Below are positions 1 to 7,128 of a stretch of 12,152 nt of DNA, in pieces. This DNA is from Fragilaria radians (taxonomy: Eukaryota > Bacillariophyta > Fragilariophyceae > Fragilariales > Fragilariaceae): assembly GCA_900642245.1 (NCBI GenBank), contig CAAAJI010000031.1, positions 191,721 through 203,872 of the forward strand. Direction: 5' to 3'. The translations under genes and the position numbers were made by a program. Position 1 is the stretch's first letter; the number at the start of each line of letters is the position of its first letter. The notes under the pieces were generated by a model. The model saw only the letters and a program-made list of their open reading frames with translations. It was not told the DNA's origin and ran no database searches.

Positions 1-2
1 TT

Positions 3-118
3 ATGGAAAACCCCCGAATCGAAGTGCCAGCGAGCAGCAGCGAAGAAATCATATTTTGAATAAGAATCTAAGACCTATAGCAATTGTGATTGTGAGTAGG
101 ATTCTTTTTACTTTGTAG
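3..118 (+). pseudogene. Decayed N-terminal/TM1-like segment upstream of copy 1
   Basis: An ATG at position 3 opens an 18-codon frame (MENPRIEVPASSSEEIIF) that stops at 57-59. A shift into another frame then gives a hydrophobic run, NLRPIAIVIVSRILFTL, which ends at the TAG at 116-118. The SSEEI and IAIVIV parts resemble the acidic N-terminus and first membrane segment of copies 2 and 3 (LSDDQIIAVILV), but the nucleotides are far more diverged than the receptor block that follows. I read this as the remains of a different or older receptor N-terminus, broken by one frameshift and a stop before it reaches the copy 1 frame. The window edge is only two bases upstream, so the real 5' end cannot be seen. 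The TM1 match is by eye and short, so this is a tentative call. Confidence 0.4.
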
Positions 119-150
119 GAGTAATCTCAACACTTACATCTTCATTGCTG

Positions 151-1425
151 ATGACTCCATTTCTTATCCCCGAATCTGGTGGAAGAAAATGGGCGCATGG
201 AAATGATCAAACATGCACGATGTTGGGTTTCTTAATTCAATTTGGTTGTGCGGTTCCATTCTACAACATGTCATTGAATGTTTTCTTTCTATTAACAGTT
301 GTTTATGGAATGAGCGAAGCTAGAATTACAAGATGGATCGAGCCTCTATTACACTTTGTTTCGATTCTCTATCCACTCATTACAGCATCTGCCGGAGTTG
401 GCTTGAATCTATACTCCGAGCTAGAGCTGGGAGTATTGTGTTGGATTGGAGAATACCCACGTGGTTGCGATGAAGATCCTAATATGGAGTGTATAAGTAC
501 AATCATAGGATGGTTCTACAGTGGGATACCATTCGTCGGATCCTTTGTATTCCTTCTCATTACAAACTTCTTCATATATCAAAAAGTACGCAAAACAACA
601 AGACAGTCGAAGCGTTATTCCATCGACAGTGCCATTGCCCGGAATAGCGCAATGGACTCGAGGACTAGCTCCAATGAAAACTCTATCGAAAGAAAAATCA
701 TAGGGAATGATAATTGCTTAGATTGGAGATCTAAGTGGTGTTTCAATAATCGAAGGAGCAACAAAACAAGTGATGGACTATCAGCAAGGAGTGATGAAGT
801 TGGGAATATCGTGTCCGGAATCAACGGGGAAGATTGTGGCACAGCCTCAGGAAGTATCGGGTTACGACGAAAGCGCCGCCAGTTAGTTGAAAATAGTAGA
901 ACTCAAGCAGTTTTAATTCAAGCAACCCTTTATGTCTCGGCTTGCTTGACAACAATTTTTTGGCTGATGATATTGAGAATTTTGGAGAGTCAAGGTGCAA
1001 GGCGTCGGGAGGAATCTAGCCTGTTCTGGCTTACATTCCTAACCCACCTCACATTTCCCCTTCAAGGATTTTGGAATCTCCTTATCTTTATACGTCCAAA
1101 GTATCTTCGTTGGCGACGACAAGCACCGACCAAGTCTCGATGTTGGGCATTATGGCAATGTTTGACCAATAGGAATCCCTTAGCAAGTGCACCCCCAGAG
1201 GTGCCTTCATTAACAAAGTATACAATTCCTCTTCAGGGAGGTGCTGCTGCCAATTCATCCTCCGAACTGCGAGGATTTTCACGTAAACGAGACGAAGCAG
1301 AATCTAAAATGCCTGCTGAAGTCGTTTTGGAGGAAGGAAGTAATCCTTGTCACAACGAGAAAACCCAAGAAAACAGAGATGTGTTGTCATTAAAAAGTCT
1401 GCATATCTCCAAACTTTCAGAATAA
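151..1425 (+). CDS. 7TM receptor-like protein, copy 1, missing TM1-TM2
   Basis: This 424-codon frame from the first ATG is collinear with copies 2 and 3 from their residue 64 onward (MTPFLIPESGGRKWAHGNDQTC). The open frame reaches back to about 100, but homology to the paralogues fades upstream of about 133, so TM1 and most of TM2 are absent. What remains covers TM3 starting at the conserved Cys, TM4, an extracellular loop 2 with three Cys (CWIGEYPRGCDEDPNMEC), TM5, a Ser-rich third intracellular loop of about 110 residues ending in the basic RRKRRQ, TM6, TM7 with PLQGFWN, and a Ser/Pro-rich tail ending LHISKLSE. There is no internal stop, which argues against long neutral decay, yet a five-helix product would not be a normal receptor. 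It may be a recent chimera, a pseudogene, or a gene with an exon outside the window. Start choice is uncertain; ATG 151 is the first methionine in frame. Confidence 0.7.
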   Translation: MTPFLIPESGGRKWAHGNDQTCTMLGFLIQFGCAVPFYNMSLNVFFLLTVVYGMSEARITRWIEPLLHFVSILYPLITASAGVGLNLYSELELGVLCWIGEYPRGCDEDPNMECISTIIGWFYSGIPFVGSFVFLLITNFFIYQKVRKTTRQSKRYSIDSAIARNSAMDSRTSSNENSIERKIIGNDNCLDWRSKWCFNNRRSNKTSDGLSARSDEVGNIVSGINGEDCGTASGSIGLRRKRRQLVENSRTQAVLIQATLYVSACLTTIFWLMILRILESQGARRREESSLFWLTFLTHLTFPLQGFWNLLIFIRPKYLRWRRQAPTKSRCWALWQCLTNRNPLASAPPEVPSLTKYTIPLQGGAAANSSSELRGFSRKRDEAESKMPAEVVLEEGSNPCHNEKTQENRDVLSLKSLHISKLSE

Positions 1426-1467
1426 CTCATAGCCTCACAAAATGTTCAAGAGCAAGGTTGTTGTCAG
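1322..1467 (+). repeat. Direct repeat unit A: 3' end of copy 1 CDS plus 42 bp
   Basis: The last 104 bases of the copy 1 reading frame and the following bases, to about 1467, recur with substitutions and small indels at 1481-1619. The two units share landmarks in order: TTTTGGAGGAAGGAAGTAATCC against TTTTGAAGGAGGGAAGTAATCC, then the AACAGAGAT block, the region of the stop codon (GAATAACT), and the ending TTGTCAG/CTGACAG. Unit A holds the functional stop. Unit B joins smoothly onto the shared downstream flank. Confidence 0.75.
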
Positions 1468-2293
1468 AAGAGCTTAAAAATTGTTTTGAAGGAGGGAAGT
1501 AATCCTCGTTTCAAGAGATACCTGAACAAACAGAGATACAATTTCAAAATATACATATCACAAAACTGTTGGAATAACTTAGAGTCTTGAAAAATGTATA
1601 AGAGCACTATTGCTGACAGTGGAAGGGAAAAGTGTCAAGTTGCTCAACATTTATCACAAACACCCTCATCAAGACTTTGAATCGTAAAACTTCTCAACGC
1701 TATGACTTGAATGTTAAAAGTTGATCCATGAAATAGAAAAGTAAGCATACATGTGTAGAAAATGTTTTCAAGATGACTAGCATAACTTATTCTTTGAATT
1801 GAATTTTTAAACTTTTCAGACAACTCCATTTTTATCATTACACTTAAACTCCTTGACTAAATGTATAGATAGTCTAAACCTGTATGCTAATGTGAAATGA
1901 ATCTATGTGAAGACAAAGCGTTTTTAGCTTCATAAGTGCGTCAACACAATCTATGCCAAAACAATTTCTAAGTTGAAAAACCAAAACACGAATGATGATC
2001 ACCAATAAGATTTCTAAAAGTGTATTTCCTGATTAATTATAAAAGCATCAAGAAAGTCAGTCAATCCGTAATCGTAAATAAATCCAAGAATGACATCCAG
2101 GAAGTTACTGAGTTTGACACTAGAAAATCTATTATGTAAGCTAGGGTCAAAAATATGTGAATTCTTAGTGGGGATTGTTTCTCTCCTGCATTATTTATCT
2201 AGCTAACTTAATAATAGATCATTGATTAGCATGAACTAATACTCCACATTCCCAATTACTATCAGATCAACATAAATTTAATCAAATGAAGAA
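1426..2293 (+). other. Shared non-coding 3' flank of copy 1
   Basis: No gene is recognisable. Blocks in the same order occur downstream of copy 2: GCTAATGTGAAATGAAT (about 1890) against GCTAATGTAAAGTGAATG; TTGAAAAACCAAAACACGAAT against TTGAAAAATCAAAACATGAAT; CAATCCGTAATCG against CAATCCGTATACG; and CAGATCAACATAAATT (about 2265) against CAGATCAACATAGATT. The homology stops near 2293, which marks the visible right edge of the duplicated unit here. Beyond it the sequence moves toward the gypsy fossil. Confidence 0.7.
1481..1619 (+). repeat. Direct repeat unit B: relic of a receptor 3' end
   Basis: This is a diverged copy of unit A, lying 159 bases downstream and outside any reading frame. Its right half (TTGGAATAACTTAGAGTCTT, then CTGACAG and AAAAGTGT) aligns with the sequence straight after the stops of copies 2 and 3 (TGACTTAGA, GCTGACAG, AAAAAGTGT). 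It therefore looks like the ancestral 3' end of the gene at this site, left behind when a receptor block ending in unit A replaced or duplicated the older one. The direction of events is inferred. Confidence 0.7.
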
Positions 2294-2439
2294 TATTTAA
2301 ATCCTACAAGTTGGGATATCCTTTTCGATTTCTTCTTTGATATCATCATGGCAAGATAATGCATTCTAATACACTATTTCCTTTTAAACTTGTTTTTTCG
2401 CGAATGAAATTACATGGACTTACCATAAAGAAAATTGTT

Positions 2440-2965
2440 GAACATGTTTCCCTGCCCGCAAAGAAACGTGATCAATGTACTAGATATGATGATCAATGAG
2501 GTAGATTTGGCAAGTTTTTAGAATTCGATGCAAATTCAATTATTGAGCAAATCCACAAAGTGGTAAGTGATATGCTCAACCAATTGACTAAGAGAAGTAA
2601 AATTTAGAGGAAGATAATCCTGTTGATCATAAGAAGCAACTATTATGCTACACTAAAGGTTATACCCAGTCAGTAAGTGTTTGACAGAGGCATGATTCAC
2701 AAATTGGAATACAATTCAGAAAGGAAAACAAGACTAAATTAACAGGTCCAATAACAATGAAGACGAGAGTTAAATTCCTTATGCATATAAGGTTGGAGAT
2801 CAAGTGTTACTAGAAACACCAGGAATTCACAGGAAATTATCAACACTTCGTACGGGACCATAGTCGGTAACATAAGTTCATAAAAACGGAAAAATTCGAA
2901 TTCAAAAAAGATTTGTATCAGAGAGGGTGAATATCCGTTGAATCTGTCCATTTCATGCAACCTCA
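2440..2965 (+). pseudogene. Ty3/gypsy retrotransposon integrase fossil
   Basis: Translated across frameshifts and stops, this stretch gives a chain of integrase motifs in the correct order. A DQ-G-x-F-GKF piece near 2490 corresponds to the DxGxEF region around the second catalytic Asp. IIEQIHKVVSDML (about 2540) is the ERIHQVV helix. LEEDNP-D follows, then YYATLKVIPSQ and VFDRGMIH (about 2640-2700). Next come INRSNNNEDES*IPYAYKVG (2738-2797), GDQVLL, LRTGP, VHKNGKIRI and SERVNIR*ICPF (about 2920-2955), which are typical of the C-terminal integrase domain of gypsy elements. At least four in-frame stops and several frameshifts rule out function. The first catalytic Asp region and the catalytic Glu are not recognisable, and part of the core seems deleted between GKF and IIEQIH. 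No flanking LTR could be paired. Family assignment is from remembered motif patterns, not a search. Confidence 0.8.
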
Positions 2966-3323
2966 GGTTGCGTATTACCTTGGTGGCAAATGACCCACCT
3001 TGACTAGGAATCAAGAAGTTAATCCTTAACACAGAATAAAGAAATAGAGTACTAAACTAAGCAATGTGTGCGTGTACTGGTACAGGGGTCTATATGTACC
3101 ACAAGCTTTATAGACTATAATCATTCATAAGACAAACTTAGTCCAAATCAAGTGTTACATGTAAATGAAAATGTAGATATATACAATCCAGTACCAGATC
3201 TAAACTAGACAGCAAAATAATAAACAATGTATTTAAAGATTAATTACAAATCCAACTTTCTAAGGTAAAACGAGTTGGAAGGATATTTAGGTTATCCTTA
3301 TTGACAGCCAACTTGTCTGTATT

Positions 3324-3356
3324 GGCAAGCCAGCTTATCCTCCTTCGAGGCTTGCC
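3324..3356. repeat. Inverted repeat, 8-bp arms
   Basis: GGCAAGCC at 3324-3331 is the exact reverse complement of GGCTTGCC at 3349-3356, with a 17-base loop. It is GC-rich against an AT-rich background. It could be a short hairpin or a transposon relic; no function is claimed. Confidence 0.6.
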
Positions 3357-3565
3357 TAATCATTTGGGCCGAAAGGTTCAAGCAAGATCAACATCTTCAA
3401 GAGAAGATACAACAAACATCTCTAGAAAGGAGTTCAAAAATACCTTATGAGAGAAGTTATATAACTACACAAGACAAAATAGAAAATGGTTTAAAATAAA
3501 TCAAAATTCTTCATTGTGTACTTCCTATAGTCTAACATAAAGCAACCACCATGCTTATGTGTATA

Positions 3566-3630
3566 CTAATTTTGTTTGAACTGAGATTGCATAAGAGATG
3601 ACTTGGTGAAATCCATGGCGTCTCCTAATG
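3566..3630 (-). pseudogene. Possible copia polyprotein C-terminal scrap
   Basis: On the - strand the frame ends LGDAMDFTKSSLMQSQFKQN and a stop. The order Asp-Ala-x(2)-Phe-Thr-Lys-Ser-Leu ... Gln-Phe resembles the extreme C-terminus of Ty1/copia RNase H (the ADxxTKxLxxxxF pattern). It lies on the same strand as the RT/RNase H fossil and beyond its 3' end, but about 560 bases away, further than expected without an insertion. The evidence is short and could be chance. Confidence 0.3.
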
Positions 3631-4140
3631 AATCTGTGTGCATGGTTTGCAGAGGATCACGAACCTCAAAAGGATAAATATGCAACATGCATAACGTTGC
3701 CGAATTTGTACAAAGAAAGTGAATCTGCACATAGCATTTATCTTTCGGTTTTGTACATTCCAAACTTTTATATCAACAATCTCTGAAACTTTTAAGAATC
3801 TAGTATTTATCAAATTCAAGTGTTCTCAGTTTGAAGATCATGTCTTTCATGATTGTCAAGCTATTTATGGAGACAAGGCATCGATGTTCAATAAAATTGA
3901 CGTTGCCAATTGCTATTTATGAGAAATCTATAGTAACAATTTAGGTTTGTGATCAAAAACCTTGCACTTGATCCATAATCTTAATGGCAAAAAGAAATCC
4001 GCAAATTTGGCGAATCTGCGAGGATTTGTCGAAGCATCTTTCTCAAGTTTGTACAACATGTAATGCCTTTGATGATTTTCTATGATCGCTCTCATTTGTT
4101 GATGTGCACGCTATCAATCTTTGTTTTTTCCAGGTACTTT

Positions 4141-4177
4141 TTCAAAAGCTTTTGAAGAAGTTGCATTGCAACTTCTT
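4141..4177. repeat. Two overlapping palindromes
   Basis: TTCAAAAGCTTTTGAA at 4141-4156 is a perfect 16-base palindrome. It overlaps by two bases a second near-perfect palindrome at 4155-4177, with arms AAGAAGTTGCA and TGCAACTTCTT and a single T between them. Together they could form a cruciform or two hairpins. They lie just past the 3' end of the copia fossil. No function is assigned. Confidence 0.7.
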
Positions 4178-4198
4178 GGAAAAAGTTGTCTGAAAAAC

Positions 4199-5182
4199 CT
4201 CAATTAAGACTTCCTTAATTATTTCACAAATTGGAAAGATCTCTCTTATTTCTTGACTAAGCGATATGCATTTTTTCCATTATACGCATAGCAAGCTGCG
4301 TTTGAGGTTTTAAAACCCACAAAAGAGGAGAATCCTTAAAGAAAATCACATATCCAATACCTGACTTGATGCTGATTGGCAATGCCTTGTCCTCAGACAA
4401 ATATAATCAGCAAAGTCTGAATAAATATAACAATACACTTTATAAGTTAATTATGGCGTCAAACATTACCCATTTGATTCAAATCTGCTGAAAATATTGA
4501 ATAATATGTTTAACTCCAGTGGTATAGGATTATTCTGGATTATGATTAAATTAAGCTCTTTGTTGCTCTGCTTAAACAATATCAGGATGCGTATTATTAT
4601 AACATTCCCATAGCAAAAGCATACTCCATATTTTCGCTCAACCTTTTGCCATCTGAATACTGAAATCTTGTAAACTAGTCATTGTCAGAAAACTTACCAA
4701 TCAAACCAGTCTGAGCAAGGGGGGAGAACTGATGATTCACCAATTTTCAACTTGAATCATCCCTCGCCTCTGAAGATGAAAATATGATCATGATCTTTCG
4801 TTGAAATTCCAAAAGAAGTGATTTCAGCCTCAAGCTTGTTACCTGTACAGGCACTAAAAATAGAGTAGTAAATTATAATTTTATCAAACAAGGGTCGTAG
4901 GAAGTTTGCACTCAATCCTTTTACAGTCATTCTTCGATTACCTTTCATAAAGAGTACATGGCTCCGGTAGACACCTTCTCTAAACAAAAGAAACAGCTTT
5001 ATTTCCGTGGATCAAAGCATTTGGGATACTCGATATATTCCTCCTTGCTGTGCAAAGGCATTTGTATATTTCAGTTGACAACTTATCCAGCCTTTGGTTA
5101 AAATGCTGCTAAGAAATAGACTGATGGTGGACTATTTCACAACTGGTAAATACATCTCGAAGAAATCAACACCTGAGTAATC
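4199..5182 (-). pseudogene. Ty1/copia reverse transcriptase-RNase H fossil
   Basis: Read on the - strand from about 5182 down, the translation begins SGVDFFEMYLPVVK*STISL and continues ILTKGW and YTNAFAQ, the start of the copia reverse transcriptase. EEYIEYPKCFDP (about 5040-5010) and SYDPCLIK (about 4895) follow in order. LAQTGLIGKF (about 4700), GML plus NTHPDIV*A (about 4600) and HNPE are the later RT part. SDFADYIC, ISIKSGIGYVIFF, LLWVLKPQTQLAM and SQEIREIFPICEIIKEVLIE (about 4410-4199) match the copia RNase H. The YVDD catalytic motif is not recognisable at the expected place after DPCL. Many stops and frameshifts make it non-functional. Integrase and gag are not seen next to it and no LTR pair was found. 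Identification is by motif order and is strong for the family, weaker for the lineage. Confidence 0.85.
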
Positions 5183-5456
5183 ATTCAAATGATTGTGTTG
5201 CATTTCAAGGTATGTATTCAAATTTTTTTCTTGTCCAGTGTAGATTAGCAAGTAGCTGCAGGCCATCCTCCCAAAAATTCAATATTGGTGGGTGCCACAT
5301 TTCCTTCAGGAGGTCATTCAGACTTTGACGCAGAATCAATTATCGGAGAGTCTAGAAATTTGTGCAAAATTTCCAAACTTGTCCTCTCATGTCTAGTATT
5401 GTCTTTTTTAGGTCTTTAGTTGAATCCAACGCATTATTGTTCAATATTCTTGACGG

Positions 5457-5492
5457 CATCAAGCAAAGTAAAGATTTTTCTTTTGCTTGATG
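5457..5492. repeat. Inverted repeat, 11-bp arms
   Basis: CATCAAGCAAA at 5457-5467 is the exact reverse complement of TTTGCTTGATG at 5482-5492, separated by 14 bases. It lies about 230 bases upstream of the copy 2 start. No equivalent was seen upstream of copy 3, so it is not a shared regulatory element. Confidence 0.7.
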
Positions 5493-5542
5493 TTACCTCT
5501 CCTAGCAACTTAGATCCATTCTTATAGTTTTGTGGCCATTGA

Positions 5543-5718
5543 AGCTGCAAGTGTTTATGTAGCCACTTTAAAAAAGGAACTTTGCTGAAAGAGATTCGTT
5601 TAACACCTAACAGAAGGATTTGATAATTTACAAAGGAATGAAATGTTTTATTAAACCTTATTGAAGATGTTTTCTATTGGTATTCTCAATTTTGAATGGA
5701 TGTCAAAACTAAATCAAA
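5543..5718 (+). promoter_or_regulatory. 5' flank of copy 2 shared with copy 3
   Basis: Landmarks recur in order before copy 3: GCTGCAAGTG against ACTGCAGTTG, a run of AAAAAAGG/AAAAAGGG followed by TTGCTGAAAGAGATT/TTGCTAAAAGAGATT, CTAACAGAA, TTAAACCTTATTGA (5651-5664 against 9604-9617), CAATTTTGA, and TCAAAATGG at the start codon. The start context AAAATGG is favourable for eukaryotic initiation. Promoter and 5' UTR must lie here or nearby, but no TATA box or initiator can be assigned with confidence. Conservation may reflect shared descent rather than function. Confidence 0.5.
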
Positions 5719-7128
5719 ATGGCCGCATTGTCCGATGATCAAATCATAGCAGTTATACTCGTCAATACATTATCCTCGCTTCTATCCTTATTTGGATCTT
5801 CGATGATTATTTACTTACTTTGTCAATCCAAAAAGCCTTCGGTTTACAATCGTTTGATGTTTGGCTTATCTAGTTTTCACATTCTTCTAGCAACGTCGTT
5901 GTTAATTACACCATTTCTTATCCCTGAATCTGGTGGAAGAAAATGGGCGCATGGCAATGATCAAACATGCACGATGCTAGGATTTTTTTTCCAACTTGGT
6001 TGTACGGTTCCTTTCTACAACATGTCCTTGAATGTATTGTTTCTATTAACTGTTGTTTATGGAATGAGCGAAGCAAGAATTACAAGATGGGTCGAGCCAA
6101 TACTGCACTTCGTTTCGATTCTCTATCCACTCCTTACAGCATCTATCGGAATCGGTTTGAATCTATTCTCAGAGGTACATTTGGGAGTATTATGTTGGAT
6201 TGGAAAATACCCGCGAGGTTGCGATGAAGATCCTAATGTTGTGTGTACAAGTATGATAATCGGATGGCTATACATGGGAGTACCATTCGTCGGATCCTTT
6301 GTATTCCTTCTCATTACAAGCTTCTTCATATATCAAAAGGTACACACAACGACAAGGCAGTCAATGCATTATTCCATTGACAGTGTTTTAGCGCGGAATA
6401 GTGTCAACGATTCGAGGCATAGTTCCAATGAGAACTCTATCGAAAGTAATTGTACCATAAATAATGATGAGCTAGGTTGGATATCTAAGTGGTGTTTCAA
6501 TATTCGATGGAAAAGTAAAGCGAATGAACGACATCCAGTAAGGAATGATGCTGTAGGGGATATATTGTCCGGAATCGATGGGGAAGTTAGTCAAACACCC
6601 TCAGTAAGCGGAGGAAACATGAGGCAGCGACGAAAGCGTCATCATTTGGTTGAAAATTCTAAAACTCAAGCAGTTTTGATCCAAGCAACCCTTTATGTCT
6701 CGGCTTGCTTGACTACAATATTTTGGATGATGATATTGAGAATTTTGGGGGGTCGAGGTGCAAGGCGTCAAGAAGAATCGAATCTTTTTTGGCTAACCTT
6801 TCTAACACATCTCACATTTCCCCTTCAAGGATTTTGGAATCTCCTTATATTTATACGTCCAAAGTATCTTCGTTGGCGACGACAAGCACCGGCCAAGTCC
6901 CGATGTTGGGCACTGTGGCAATGTTTGACCAATAGGAATCCCTTAGCAAGTGCACCTCCAGAGGTCCCTCCATTATCAAAGTATACAATTCCTCTTCAAG
7001 GAGGTGCTGCTGCCAATTCATCCTCTGAATTGAGAGGATTTTCTCTTAAACGAGACGAAGTAGAATGTTCAATGCTTGATGAAATCACTGTAGAGGAACC
7101 CAAGAAAATAGAGATTTGTTGTGATTAA
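5719..7128 (+). CDS. 7TM G-protein-coupled-receptor-like protein, copy 2
   Basis: A complete, intronless 469-residue frame. The N-terminus is short (8 residues) with no separate signal peptide. Hydrophobic segments fall at about 9-34, 44-68, 85-114, 127-150, 178-206, 317-343 and 356-380, giving seven helices. Cys84 at the top of TM3 and Cys159/168/176 in extracellular loop 2 could form the usual TM3-ECL2 disulphide. The third intracellular loop is long (about 207-316), Ser/Asn-rich, and ends in a basic RQRRKRHH cluster before TM6. TM7 carries PLQGFWNLLIFIRPKY, typical in style of cAMP-receptor-like receptors, followed by a Trp/Arg/Cys-rich juxtamembrane stretch. It probably sits in a membrane and couples to a G protein, but ligand and partner are unknown. 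The tail ends EEPKKIEICCD because of a 28-base deletion after 7098 relative to copy 1, which shifts the frame. The start is fixed by paralogy with copy 3 (MAALSDDQ against MAAELSDDQ). Confidence 0.92.
   Translation: MAALSDDQIIAVILVNTLSSLLSLFGSSMIIYLLCQSKKPSVYNRLMFGLSSFHILLATSLLITPFLIPESGGRKWAHGNDQTCTMLGFFFQLGCTVPFYNMSLNVLFLLTVVYGMSEARITRWVEPILHFVSILYPLLTASIGIGLNLFSEVHLGVLCWIGKYPRGCDEDPNVVCTSMIIGWLYMGVPFVGSFVFLLITSFFIYQKVHTTTRQSMHYSIDSVLARNSVNDSRHSSNENSIESNCTINNDELGWISKWCFNIRWKSKANERHPVRNDAVGDILSGIDGEVSQTPSVSGGNMRQRRKRHHLVENSKTQAVLIQATLYVSACLTTIFWMMILRILGGRGARRQEESNLFWLTFLTHLTFPLQGFWNLLIFIRPKYLRWRRQAPAKSRCWALWQCLTNRNPLASAPPEVPPLSKYTIPLQGGAAANSSSELRGFSLKRDEVECSMLDEITVEEPKKIEICCD

Larger units (their letters stand above)
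3000..4140. other. Intergenic stretch with no recognised gene
   Basis: AT-rich sequence with only short open frames on both strands. Nothing matches the receptor units. One stretch on the - strand near 3566-3630 is reminiscent of a copia polyprotein C-terminus and is listed separately. A frame on the + strand at 3719-3922 is open but has no ATG at its start and no recognisable motif. An 8-bp inverted repeat lies at 3324-3356. Confidence 0.5.

Noticed and set aside
92..118. Apparent splice signals GTGAGT...TTTTTACTTTGTAG before copy 1
   Set aside because: The enclosed intron would be only 27 bases, and joining base 91 to 119 creates a TGA in the receptor frame, so it would not restore TM1.
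615..842. Open frame on the - strand inside copy 1
   Set aside because: It lies antisense to loop 3 of an evident receptor gene, and its sequence is explained by that gene.
2739..3032. 97-codon - strand open frame
   Set aside because: It is antisense to the gypsy integrase fossil, whose motifs are clear on the + strand.
3719..3922. 67-codon + strand open frame
   Set aside because: It starts with a non-ATG codon and has no recognisable motif or homology to the array, so it is compatible with chance.
4757..4987. 76-codon - strand open frame as an independent gene
   Set aside because: It lies inside the copia RT fossil in a shifted frame; the recognisable motifs use neighbouring frames.
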